Notes under the pieces: model-generated
Told to the model about the DNA's origin: nothing
Databases searched by the model: none
What the model saw: only the letters and a program-made list of their open reading frames with translations
NCBI GenBank assembly: GCA_965221625.1
Contig: OZ244903.1
Location: forward strand, 434,001-498,000
Length of the DNA stretch: 64,000 nucleotides
Reading direction: 5' to 3'
From: Bin127 sp965221625
Lineage (GTDB): Bacteria > Chloroflexota > Dehalococcoidia > Lucifugimonadales > Lucifugimonadaceae
In this document: piece after piece, positions 16,601 through 23,944 of the stretch
Layout of the letters: every line of letters begins with the position of its first letter
How positions within the stretch are numbered: the first letter of the stretch is position 1
Program-made: the position numbers and the translations under genes

Positions 16601-17335
16601 CGGGCCAGGCACGTCAAAGTCGACAGTTGAAATCGACTCAGTCGAAAGATCGAGGACGTGCAAGTCTGAAGAGTCTGCGTCGCCGATCAGCAAACGTCCG
16701 ACGAGAGGACTGGCATGCGCGTCTTCGGCGGCATACTCCATTTCATCCTCGTACGCGTATTCCACTGCGACCTCATCGGCATGCTCATCTTCGTGCGCAT
16801 GCTCATCCTCGCCAAACTCGATGGGGCCGACATGCTCGGCGAGCATGACAATCTCGTCGGTGTTAGCTGCAGCGTTTTCGACGAGCTCAAAGAGCCAAGC
16901 GTCCTCAAGTGACAATCCGACAGCGAAGACGGCATCGGCATCAGCAACGCGCGCGATGTCTCGCGCACCAGGTTGAAACGAGTGAGGATCTGCACCCCTT
17001 GGCACTAGGTTGAATACTTCAACACGGTCGCCACCCACCGCAGATGCCCATTCGCCGACGATGCTAGTGGTAGCAACGACGGAAATCGGATCCGAATCAG
17101 GTTCCGGGTCGGTAGCTGCCGTCGGTGCCGGCACCGGCGTTGAAGTTGGCTCAGCTTGGGACTGCGGAGCCGTGGTCGCCGCAACTGCTGGTGCCTGTGT
17201 TGGCACAGGCGTAGGTGTCGGGTCGTCTTGAGTGCAAGCGAAAACAAACAGTGCTACGGTCAGTACCAAACTGAGCGAAAACAGTTGTCGCATCGCAATG
17301 CGTCGTGATTTTTCGGTTTTGGTTGTCATTTTCAT
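13679..17335 (-). CDS. znuA: Zinc-binding lipoprotein (ZnuA/AztC type) with two tandem AztD-like beta-propeller domains inserted in its His-rich loop
   Basis: 1218 residues, against about 300 for a normal ZnuA. A signal peptide ends in a lipobox before Cys34, then a Pro/Thr linker (35-80). ZnuA lobe 1 is about 83-172, with the first metal His in GADPHSFQPG (118). A His/Asp/Glu-rich stretch (175-210) leads to two near-identical propeller domains, about 212-615 and 621-1024. A second His-rich stretch (1025-1043) precedes lobe 2, which has DPHFWFDP (His1046) and TTHDAFGYL (His1112). Each propeller contains CPGMHGE and YGCVGGVLF (Cys403/His407, Cys812/His816), which I recognise as the AztD zinc-chaperone motif. 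Known AztD proteins are separate periplasmic chaperones that pass zinc to AztC; here donor and acceptor appear covalently joined. A shorter start at Met15 is possible. Confidence 0.88.
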   Translation of the reverse strand: MKMTTKTEKSRRIAMRQLFSLSLVLTVALFVFACTQDDPTPTPVPTQAPAVAATTAPQSQAEPTSTPVPAPTAATDPEPDSDPISVVATTSIVGEWASAVGGDRVEVFNLVPRGADPHSFQPGARDIARVADADAVFAVGLSLEDAWLFELVENAAANTDEIVMLAEHVGPIEFGEDEHAHEDEHADEVAVEYAYEDEMEYAAEDAHASPLVGRLLIGDADSSDLHVLDLSTESISTVDFDVPGPASAVYASPNHRFGYILYRGEEGVGDGVTVVDGGVYLVPHGDHEDLVTNAITKMDLHTDDERPIHFTNGYGVTAIFNDGTGRVAIFDEHEMEEDYNDYEIQYLNTGLQHGAAVPLGNDLFAVTVANPDYPDVTPSSLPIGVEIRNIDDEIVYSGSSEACPGMHGESHNHSGSMYGCVGGVLFIEHHDDHFDHWFIENPDDLDEAARFGTVYGHDDSEHFFGKATASTETGRVDAGIWLIDPEGQEISLALAPSETKNSVTSSFSSDGSTLYVLTYDGMINAIDAHDGDVVGEAKLTDPITPGETPTFIIVEDTLFLSDRVGQKIVMFDLDHMEVEEQWALDATPTRLAYLGLVTEEDHLEIGHEDHTDEDAPSSALIGRLLIGDADSSDLHALDLSTESISTVDFDVPGPASAVYASPNHRFGYILYRGEEGVGDGVTVVDGGVYLVPHGDHEDLVTNAITKMDLHTDDERPIHFTNGYGVTAIFNDGTGRVAIFDEHEMEEDYNDYEIQYLNTGLQHGAAVPLGNDLFAVTVANPDYPDVTPSSLPIGVEIRNIDDEIVYSGSSESCPGMHGESHNHSGSMYGCVGGVLFIEHHDDHFDHWFIENPDDLDEAARFGTVYGHDDSEHFFGKATASTETGRVDAGIWLIDPEGQEISLALAPSETKNSVTSSFSSDGSTLYVLTYDGMINAIDAHDGDVVGEAKLTDPITPGETPTFIIVEDTLFLSDRVGQKIVMFDLDHMEVEEQWALDATPTRLAYLGLVTEEDHLEIGHEDHTDEDEHMHEDENALAHHDHDHGTHDPHFWFDPQRAKVAIDEIVSALSTLDPDSADRFVANATAYKAELDELDGWIVERVSEIPEDDRILVTTHDAFGYLANRYSFEVAGVILPGGGTEVEPTARELAALVETIEHQGARAVFAEVENSDRLALAVARETDVKFVKGLSTGSLGAEGSPTATYDSMVRNNVNIIVDALSR
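14266..15474. repeat. Tandem repeat copy A (period 1227 bp) inside the zinc-binding lipoprotein gene
   Basis: 1209 bp matching 15493-16701 at a constant offset of 1227 bp. The copies are separated by 18 unshared bases (15475-15492). By eye I find six differences: 14462, 14905, 14978, 15275, 15428 and 15429 (with partners 1227 higher). Three are silent, one gives Ala/Ser (residues 402/811) and two share one codon, Val/Ala (227/636). The period is a multiple of three, so the frame is kept. This copy encodes the C-terminal propeller, about residues 621-1024. Confidence 0.95.
15493..16701. repeat. Tandem repeat copy B (period 1227 bp) inside the zinc-binding lipoprotein gene
   Basis: Partner of 14266-15474; this copy encodes the N-terminal propeller, about residues 212-615. 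Identity stops abruptly on both sides: left of 15493 and right of 16701 the sequences diverge at once. This is as expected for one unequal-recombination or replication-slippage duplication of a single domain. Confidence 0.95.
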
Positions 17336-17373
17336 CCGTGAATCAAGGTTGTGATTAGCGGTTCAAGTTCTAA

Positions 17374-17406
17374 TTGACATAGTGTATCATCTGGCGACAC
17401 TGTGTC
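17374..17406 (+). promoter_or_regulatory. Possible promoter and small palindrome in the divergent znuA/methyltransferase gap
   Basis: TTGACA at 17374-17379 is followed 16 bp later by GACACT (17396-17401), a possible plus-strand promoter for the methyltransferase. GACACTGTGTC (17396-17406) is an odd 11-bp palindrome. A looser inverted repeat ATTAG/CTAAT (17354-17358, 17370-17374) lies on the znuA side. A Zur operator would be expected in this gap, but neither repeat is a recognisable Zur box, so the assignment is open. Confidence 0.28.
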
Positions 17407-17469
17407 TCACTAGTTGACCCCGAGGACGCGCCATGCAAACCTCGAAATGCCACGCTTAGACTCGGAGGA

Positions 17470-18273
17470 ATGAGAGAGCCAGCACCCGAATTCGACGCCG
17501 AAAGCATTCGCCGAGACTGGGACTACGCATCCGACGCGTACACCGAGCGTCAGCTGCAAGGTTTGGATTACTACCGCTCGGAATTCTTTGGGCCGGAGAT
17601 GGTACGTGCATGCGGGCAAGTCGACGGATTGGAAGTCTTGGACTTGGGTTGCGGATCCGGTTACTTCAGCCGCGAAATGGCTAAACTCGGTGCCAAGCGC
17701 GTCGTCGGCGTCGACCTGTCACCTAATCAGATTGCCAATGCCAAGCGGCTCGAAGCGCAACACCGTCTTGGCATCGAATATCTGACCGCTGACGCCACCG
17801 AAGCTGTGTTCAGTTTCGACGAAGCATCGTTCGACTTGGTGACTGCCTGCGTCTCACTTGTGGACATGCCAGATCCTGGGCGCGTGATCCAAGGTGCCTA
17901 CCGGGTGCTGCGAGACCGCAGTCGGTTGGTCTTCTGCAACACGCACCCAGTGACCGACACAAACTACCGGGCATGGGAGCGCGACGACGACGGCAACGAA
18001 ATCTGCCTGCGTATCGCCGGGTACTACGATGAGAGCCCGTTTCGAGTCGAGTGGAAGAGCAAGGAGTTCACCTATCCCTTCGCGACGTCAGGGAACGGAT
18101 ATACGTTGGAGCGTTGGGTTAGATGGGTAGTTGATGCCGGGTTCGTCATCGAGGACCTCGCAGAGCCGTATGCTTCAGACGATGCAATTGAGCGGGTGCC
18201 GGAGTTGAAGGACACGCGCGTCGTACCGACATTCCTCATCGTCGTCGCACGGAAGGACATGCGAATCGCTTAA
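17470..18273 (+). CDS. Class I SAM-dependent methyltransferase
   Basis: 267 residues. Motif I is VLDLGCGSGYFSREMAKLGA (about 56-75), followed by VVGVDLSPNQIANAKR (motif II acidic residue) and the FDLVTACVSLVDMPDP motif IV region. The substrate is unknown; the fold resembles UbiE/BioC-like small-molecule methyltransferases. The start ATG 17470 sits only one base after GGAGG (17464-17468), a very short spacing, and no alternative start codon precedes conserved sequence. It is divergent from the zinc operon and convergent with the CoA-transferase gene. Confidence 0.83.
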   Translation: MREPAPEFDAESIRRDWDYASDAYTERQLQGLDYYRSEFFGPEMVRACGQVDGLEVLDLGCGSGYFSREMAKLGAKRVVGVDLSPNQIANAKRLEAQHRLGIEYLTADATEAVFSFDEASFDLVTACVSLVDMPDPGRVIQGAYRVLRDRSRLVFCNTHPVTDTNYRAWERDDDGNEICLRIAGYYDESPFRVEWKSKEFTYPFATSGNGYTLERWVRWVVDAGFVIEDLAEPYASDDAIERVPELKDTRVVPTFLIVVARKDMRIA

Positions 18274-18330
18274 GGCGTCCGTTGGTACAGGCCGTTAGTT
18301 GCCTACGGTCGCGGCGAGTCCGGCACCGAG

Positions 18331-19059
18331 CTACGGTATCGGATCATCCGGATCTCGTTGCACGATGCGGTTTACGTAGACGCCAGGCGTTCCAACTCGC
18401 TCAGGATCGATTTCACCAGGTGCAACGATGTGGTCGACTTCGGCGATGGTGACATCGGCGGCGGTGGCCATGACGGGGTTGAAGGCACGAGAGGTACCGA
18501 CGTACTCAAGATTGCCGAATGTATCCGCACGGCGTGCCCTGATGAGTGCGAAATCGGCGCACAATGCGTGTTCAAGGAGGTGGGGACGCCCGTCGAATTC
18601 GCGGACTTCCTTGCCCTCCTGCACCGGAGTGCCGACGCCCGTCGGAGTATAGAATGCGGCTATTCCGGCACCACCCGCTCGGATGCGTTCGGCCAAAGTC
18701 CCCTGCGGAATCACTATGACCTCAGCCCGGCCCTCCCGCCACGCTTTTTCGATCTCCGATAACGGTCGGGTCTGACCAGGTATCGGGAATGAGCAGATGA
18801 TCCGATCCGCCAAGCTCAACTCGAAGAATATCCCTTGGTCGACTGGTTCGAGACGTGGCGGCCAACCATACCCGGTGGTTTTCGAGATTCCGGCGACGTT
18901 GCCGATGATTGTCAAATGTTTCGGACCATGCTCGGCGAGGGCCAACATCAGACGGGTTGGCTGCCCGCCCGAACCTCCGAATCCGCCGATCATCACCGTG
19001 GCACCGTCGGAAATGTCGGCGACGGATTCGGCGAACGTATCGACAACTTTGGCGGTCAT
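18331..19059 (-). CDS. Class I CoA-transferase, alpha (A) subunit, without a visible beta partner
   Basis: 242 residues. VMIGGFGGSGGQPTRL, a GNVAGISK loop, FYTPTGVGT and the end VAPGEIDPERVGTPGVYVNR match the alpha subunit of 3-oxoacid/acetate CoA-transferases (AtoD/ScoA type). In that family the catalytic Glu is on the beta subunit, normally encoded next door. Here the neighbours are an HpcH-type aldolase upstream (18-bp gap) and a convergent methyltransferase downstream, with no beta gene in the window. It may pair with a distant beta subunit or have another role. Confidence 0.85.
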   Translation of the reverse strand: MTAKVVDTFAESVADISDGATVMIGGFGGSGGQPTRLMLALAEHGPKHLTIIGNVAGISKTTGYGWPPRLEPVDQGIFFELSLADRIICSFPIPGQTRPLSEIEKAWREGRAEVIVIPQGTLAERIRAGGAGIAAFYTPTGVGTPVQEGKEVREFDGRPHLLEHALCADFALIRARRADTFGNLEYVGTSRAFNPVMATAADVTIAEVDHIVAPGEIDPERVGTPGVYVNRIVQRDPDDPIP

Positions 19060-19077
19060 ACGACCTGAGATGTGAGC

Positions 19078-19971
19078 TCAACCCACCGGCATAGTGCGTC
19101 TGGTGTGTGCACGTCCAACCGCTGCTATTTCGGGATTGGCACCCGAGACCACACGAACCCCACTGTCGATTCGCTCAGCAATCGTGTCCACGTTGCCGCC
19201 GCCCAAGAATGCGACGCCATTCTCCCCGCAGGCACGGTGTACACGCTCACTCGCCTCTTGGACGCGCGGGTCGAACGCCGCATTAGGTCCGCCGCGTTCA
19301 ACTCCGTATGACATGTGGAGATCGCCTGGTCCGCATTCGGCAAAGGTCAACCCCGGCACGGAAAGCATCTGCTCTATCTGTGCGACGCCTCGAACCGATT
19401 CGACCTTGATGCCAAGCATCAACTCGCCATCCGGGTTGAGCGGCCAAGGATCGCACTTGGCGACGTACTCGGCGTTGTCCAATCCCCAAATCGGCGCAGC
19501 ACCCGGCTCCGAACCTACGCCACGTGTCCCCCGATGCAGGCCGTAACCGACTCCGTGAGTTGCGCGTGGGTAACGGCACGACTCAACGAACGCGCGTACG
19601 GCGTCTGGAGTCTCCGCTTGACAGAGGAGAATACCGTGGACTCCGCGGGCTAAGATCTGACGGAATTGCCATGCGTTGTACCTAATCGTCTCTTCTGTTG
19701 AACCGTCGACAGGTGCTTCGACGATGACCGTCGGCGTGCGGTGTCCGCTGTTCCTCGGACCGCCGTCAACCAGACCCTTCATGTAATGCTCCAACCCTGT
19801 CATGTCGAATGGGCCGTGCTCCATACCGACGTTGATGTAATCGGCCCAAATGTGGGCATCTTTCTTGCCCTGTTCATAGGTCAGCACCGCCCCTGTGTGA
19901 CCACCCGTGTAGTAGACAGGTTGGTCTTCGGAGAGCAGTTCAACAGCCTGATTGATCTTCTTGGGGGACAT
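19078..19971 (-). CDS. HpcH/HpaI-type aldolase (2-keto-3-deoxy-sugar-acid aldolase family)
   Basis: 297 residues. The barrel has YINVGMEHGPFD early, LARGVHGILLCQAETPDAVRAF in the middle, LMLGIKVES (the metal-binding Glu strand) and FAECGPGDLHMSYG (the metal-binding Asp loop). These match the class II pyruvate aldolase/citrate lyase-beta-like family that cleaves 2-keto-3-deoxy acids or 4-hydroxy-2-oxo acids to pyruvate plus an aldehyde. The first segment is more divergent than in HpaI itself. It probably forms an operon with the CoA-transferase alpha gene, and may be the terminal step for dehydratases elsewhere in the window. Confidence 0.8.
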   Translation of the reverse strand: MSPKKINQAVELLSEDQPVYYTGGHTGAVLTYEQGKKDAHIWADYINVGMEHGPFDMTGLEHYMKGLVDGGPRNSGHRTPTVIVEAPVDGSTEETIRYNAWQFRQILARGVHGILLCQAETPDAVRAFVESCRYPRATHGVGYGLHRGTRGVGSEPGAAPIWGLDNAEYVAKCDPWPLNPDGELMLGIKVESVRGVAQIEQMLSVPGLTFAECGPGDLHMSYGVERGGPNAAFDPRVQEASERVHRACGENGVAFLGGGNVDTIAERIDSGVRVVSGANPEIAAVGRAHTRRTMPVG

Positions 19972-20238
19972 CTAAAGAAGTGACTCCAATGAGTGTCGAC
20001 GTCGTGGGTGAGTTGCACATTGCAGATGATAGCAGTTGGGCAGGAACAGGCATTTCAACTAATCGTTTAGGCATCCCAACCGTGAGGCGAAAGTGCCTTT
20101 GATGCCGACGAGTACCGAACGTCGTCCTGGATACTTGTCGTTTCCGGGTTCGGCGACAAACTGAGTCGGGCGATCGCGCACCAGTTTTATCATTTTCAGT
20201 TGCGAGCGCAGCACGCTCACGCAACGTTCAGTTTAGAT

Positions 20239-21045
20239 ATGGTTCTTATGCTCGATCGGAGCTCTGATTCAACCGGCTCGCTTCACGTCGAAGACATCGT
20301 CATTTCCGTTCGCGATCTGCGCAAGAGTTACGACGATTTGGTTGCGGTCGATGGCATCTCCTTCGACGTGCGACGCGGCGAAATCTTCGGGATGCTCGGA
20401 CCCAACGGTGCCGGCAAGACGACCACGGTGGAGATTCTGGAGGGACTGCGAGATCTCGACTCCGGTGAGGCGTTCATCGACGGGTTGGACGTATCGAAGG
20501 AGCAGAGACGCGTCAAGGGCATCATCGGCGTGCAGCTTCAGCAGAATGCTTTCTTCGACAACCTGAATCTGTCAGAAACTCTATCGCTCTTCGCCACGCT
20601 TTACGGCACCAACGTCTCGCCCATTGAGGCCCTTGAGCAGGTCGACCTCGCGAATCGCGCAAAGTCACAGTATCGGCATCTTTCCGGAGGGCAAAAACAA
20701 CGATTGTCCATTGCGGTCGCATTGGTCAACCGACCGGTGGCGATGTTCCTTGACGAGCCGACTACCGGGCTGGACCCGCAAGCAAGACGCAACATGTGGG
20801 ACTTGATCGAGGGCTTGCGCGCCGATGGAATGACCATCGTCATTACCACGCACTACATGGAAGAGGCGGAGGTGCTGTGCGACCGCGTTGCGATCATTGA
20901 TCACGGTGAGATCGTCGCCATCGACACCCCCGCTGCATTGGTTGAGCAGCTGACCGAGCGCGGTGCAACCGCCGTGCGACGCGATGGCGTGCTAACACTG
21001 GAAGATGTATTCATCGACCTCACCGGCCGGGCAATCGACGAGTAA
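20239..21045 (+). CDS. ABC-2 type exporter ATP-binding protein (DrrA/CcmA-like)
   Basis: About 268 residues from ATG 20239; a second Met codon at 20248 is equally possible. Walker A is GPNGAGKTTT, the signature is HLSGGQKQRLSIA, Walker B is AMFLDEPTTGLDPQARR and the switch His is ITTHYMEEAE. The C-terminal VLTLEDVFIDLTGR is the typical end of drug/lipid ABC-2 ATPases. It works with the permease 45 bp downstream. The exported substrate is unknown. Confidence 0.92.
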   Translation: MVLMLDRSSDSTGSLHVEDIVISVRDLRKSYDDLVAVDGISFDVRRGEIFGMLGPNGAGKTTTVEILEGLRDLDSGEAFIDGLDVSKEQRRVKGIIGVQLQQNAFFDNLNLSETLSLFATLYGTNVSPIEALEQVDLANRAKSQYRHLSGGQKQRLSIAVALVNRPVAMFLDEPTTGLDPQARRNMWDLIEGLRADGMTIVITTHYMEEAEVLCDRVAIIDHGEIVAIDTPAALVEQLTERGATAVRRDGVLTLEDVFIDLTGRAIDE

Positions 21046-21090
21046 CCGAGGAAACAATCACACTGTGGCAAGCACGTCGGGGTCTCAAAG

Positions 21091-22209
21091 TTGAACATCT
21101 ACAGAGCGTTCATCATCGCCGAACTGAAGATGTTCGTCCGCGACCGCGCGGCATTGTTCTGGACGTTGATGTTCCCGACGGTGATGATGGTCATCTTCGG
21201 ATTGTTCAACTTCGGTAGCTTCGATCCGCCCACCGTCGGCATCGTCGACAACGCGAACAACGAGATATCGAGGGCCTTCGTTGGCATTGTGAAGGGCGAA
21301 ACCGGTGGCGAAGCCTTGTTCAACGTACCGGGTGAGAGCGATGCCGATGCGTTGCTTGAGGACTTGGAGAACGGCGACGTGACCGTTGTCATCTCCATAC
21401 CTGAGAACTTCGGTGATCCTGCGAACACGTCGGTAATCGACATCACATACGACCTGCGCGAACGGCAAGAGGCGGAGATTGCGCGCGTCATCGTGGACGA
21501 CGTTTTGCTAGGGATGTTCCGGCGAGTTCGAGACGTGCCACCCGAGTACCAGGTTGAGAACTGGGTTCGCGTGTCCACCACCAGCATCGAGGGAAGCGGC
21601 CAAGGTTACACGGGTTTTGTGGTTCCAGGGATCGTTTCACTCGCAATCATGCAGAGCGCGTTATTCGGCGTCGTGTTCACATTGGTCCGGTTGCGAAACC
21701 AAGGCGTCTTGAAGCGATTACACGCCACACCGATTAGCCCGGCGCACTTCCTCGTCGGCTCACTAGCAACGCGGTTGATACTGCTGGTATCCCAGACTTA
21801 CGTGTTGCTATTGGTTGGGATTTTCGTGTCCGGCATCGAAGTCGCACCGGGATACACGTTGTTCTGGTTGGAGGTGGTGTTGATCACGATTTTGGCCGGA
21901 TTGATCTTCGCCTCTTTGGGACTAGCGATTTCCGGAATTGCGAAGACCGAGAACACCGCAGCACCACTGGCGAACATCATCTCATTGCCAATGATGTTTC
22001 TTTCCGGAATCTTCATTCCGCACTCCGTAATCCCGGATTGGATAGTATCGATTGCGCAGTGGTTCCCGTTGACATTCCTGGCCGACGCGATGCGGGCGAT
22101 GGTCAACAATGGCGAGACGCTATTCTTGCAAGGTGGATCGATACTCGGATTAGCAGTTTGGGGCGCGCTCTGCTTCGTCTTGGCAGTGCGGGCATTCAGT
22201 TGGGAATGA
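21091..22209 (+). CDS. ABC-2 type exporter permease (DrrB-like)
   Basis: 372 residues from a TTG start at 21091. One N-terminal membrane helix (about 24-46, LFWTLMFPTVMMVIFGLFNF) precedes a long extracytoplasmic domain (about 50-170). Five further helices cover 180-370, including GFVVPGIVSLAIMQSALFGVV and the conserved PLANIISLPMMFLSGIF(I)P block of ABC-2 permeases. It pairs with the ATPase just upstream. Confidence 0.9.
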   Translation: MNIYRAFIIAELKMFVRDRAALFWTLMFPTVMMVIFGLFNFGSFDPPTVGIVDNANNEISRAFVGIVKGETGGEALFNVPGESDADALLEDLENGDVTVVISIPENFGDPANTSVIDITYDLRERQEAEIARVIVDDVLLGMFRRVRDVPPEYQVENWVRVSTTSIEGSGQGYTGFVVPGIVSLAIMQSALFGVVFTLVRLRNQGVLKRLHATPISPAHFLVGSLATRLILLVSQTYVLLLVGIFVSGIEVAPGYTLFWLEVVLITILAGLIFASLGLAISGIAKTENTAAPLANIISLPMMFLSGIFIPHSVIPDWIVSIAQWFPLTFLADAMRAMVNNGETLFLQGGSILGLAVWGALCFVLAVRAFSWE

Positions 22210-22262
22210 GCGCGGATCACCCGCAATGAGTCGGATTCCGTTTGCCTAGCGCAGGAACTTGC

Positions 22263-23066
22263 TCATCCGACGAAGTCGTTGAGAAACGCGTCTATCGCTC
22301 GATAGTAGCCGTTTGGGTCGATTAGGTCAGCACCGTTGTGTGGTGCGTTAGGAATGAGATGGTGGCGTTTCGGCTCGTTTGCTAGCCCATGAAGGACGTC
22401 GCCGCACTCGCGCGGTACGATCTCGTCGAACTCAGAGTGCATGATCAAGATCGGACAGTGCACGTTTGGGATGTGTGATGCGGTGTCGAATCGGTTGTTG
22501 ACCAGTTTGTCGAGAGGCAGGTATCGCCACGGCGCGTGCATCTTGGCGAGGTCCGGTATTGAGGTGAATGCGCATTCGAGAATCAACGCGTCTGGCGAAC
22601 GAACGGCGGCAAGACGTGTCGCGACCGCGCCGCCGAGGCTTCTACCGAAATAGACGACACGCGGTTGCGCCTTGGATCCGGAGTTCAGCACGTTGTCGTC
22701 GAGCCACCGTCTTGCTGCCAACGCATCTAGGGCAATGCCGTCCTCGCTCGGATATCCGCCGCTCAAACCGTAGCCGCGATATTCCAGCGTGAAGATGTCC
22801 ATCGTCCCGAAACGTTGAATGAACTCTCGGTATTGGTCGAGACGGATGCTGATGTTGCCGCCGTTGCCATGAGTCATCAACATGACGGTGCGAGGAGAGT
22901 CGTCATGCGAAGGCACACCTCGAATGAACCACGAATGGATGTCGACGCCATCTTCTGTGGTAAGCCAAACTTCGTCAAACTCCAACCCCACGTGGCCCGG
23001 ATCGCCGCGCAACTGATGTTGCGGAAAGAAGATAAACGGTGTCTCGATGGCCTGTGGCAGGTGCAT
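22263..23066 (-). CDS. Alpha/beta hydrolase (ABHD13/ABHD17-like serine hydrolase)
   Basis: 267 residues when started at ATG 23066, whose A is the last base of the upstream TGA (TGATG overlap); the frame stays open to 23120 inside that gene. There is an oxyanion region MTHGNGGNISIR, the nucleophile elbow VYFGRSLGGAVATRLA, an Asp in HSEFDEIVP and the catalytic His in NAPHNGADL. FFPQHQLRGDP and the YRGYGLSGG(Y)PSE strand are typical of this hydrolase branch. The substrate is unknown. It is coupled to the epimerase gene. Confidence 0.85.
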   Translation of the reverse strand: MHLPQAIETPFIFFPQHQLRGDPGHVGLEFDEVWLTTEDGVDIHSWFIRGVPSHDDSPRTVMLMTHGNGGNISIRLDQYREFIQRFGTMDIFTLEYRGYGLSGGYPSEDGIALDALAARRWLDDNVLNSGSKAQPRVVYFGRSLGGAVATRLAAVRSPDALILECAFTSIPDLAKMHAPWRYLPLDKLVNNRFDTASHIPNVHCPILIMHSEFDEIVPRECGDVLHGLANEPKRHHLIPNAPHNGADLIDPNGYYRAIDAFLNDFVG

Positions 23067-23848
23067 CACGAGCGACGGATTTTCGGCACTTCGTACTTGA
23101 GGTGCGTCATCGGCTTCCACCCAAGATCGCGCTCCGCTTTCGACAGATTATGCTCGACTTGGTCTTCGTCGCCAGCGATGAAGAACGGCTCGAACGTGCC
23201 GTGCCCAATCTGGACGAAGCTAACCGCTGCGAGATATGCGTTAGCCAAATCCTCTTCGTCGGTTACGTGCAGCGGCGGCGTGCCGTTAGGATCCGCTTCG
23301 TGATCTGATTGGCGGTACTCGATCCACTGCTCACGTGTCCGCGGTCCGGTGATGCGAAGGGCGGCTAGATTCATGTCGAAGTGGCGGGCGAAGTAGCGAC
23401 AAATTAGTTCTCCGAATCCCTTCGAGAGGCCGTAGGCACTCGGTGTGTCGAGCGGCACCGCATCCTCGGACGGATACCAATCTCGCAATCGGAAGTGGAC
23501 CGACATCGTGCTGGTGTAGACCCCGTTGCGCAGTCCATTGTTGTATCCGGTCCACAAGAAGAGGTGAAGACCCAAATTGTTCACCGTGTAGTTCTCGCGG
23601 ATAACCTTCTCGTCCTGATCGGTAACCGATCCGCCCTGCGGACTCTGCATCACCAGCCAAATGAAGGTATCCACTCCGTCTACAGCCTCCGCAATTGCAC
23701 CGGTGTCCGTAACCGAGCCTTGGACGAACTCCACGCCTTCGTGCTTGGGTGGCGAGATGTCGAGCACTCGGAGGTCATGCACTTCGCGCAAGTAAGGCGT
23801 GATGAAGCTGCCGACATGTCCGGATCCACCGACGAGGAGGACTTTCAT
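23066..23848 (-). CDS. NAD-dependent epimerase/dehydratase family protein
   Basis: 260 residues. The Rossmann motif is GGSGHVGSFI (about 7-16); Asp in VLDIS suggests NAD rather than NADP. A Ser-Tyr-Lys set is visible as YTSTMSV followed by YGLSK. AAG-GA lies eight bases before the ATG. The architecture is an extended SDR acting on a nucleotide sugar or sugar acid. It is first in a two-gene unit with the hydrolase. Confidence 0.83.
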   Translation of the reverse strand: MKVLLVGGSGHVGSFITPYLREVHDLRVLDISPPKHEGVEFVQGSVTDTGAIAEAVDGVDTFIWLVMQSPQGGSVTDQDEKVIRENYTVNNLGLHLFLWTGYNNGLRNGVYTSTMSVHFRLRDWYPSEDAVPLDTPSAYGLSKGFGELICRYFARHFDMNLAALRITGPRTREQWIEYRQSDHEADPNGTPPLHVTDEEDLANAYLAAVSFVQIGHGTFEPFFIAGDEDQVEHNLSKAERDLGWKPMTHLKYEVPKIRRS

Positions 23849-23944
23849 GGAGGAGATCCTTGATGGTTAATCGTCAAAACGTTTACGAGTGGATTGTAAA
23901 GGTTTCGTATCGCTGGCGACTGAACCGTCCTATTGTGCAGCGGA

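Noticed and set aside
14266..16701. CRISPR or mobile-element explanation for the repeated sequence
   Set aside because: Only two long copies, in frame and coding, with no short spacers, no terminal inverted repeats and no transposase; a domain duplication explains it.
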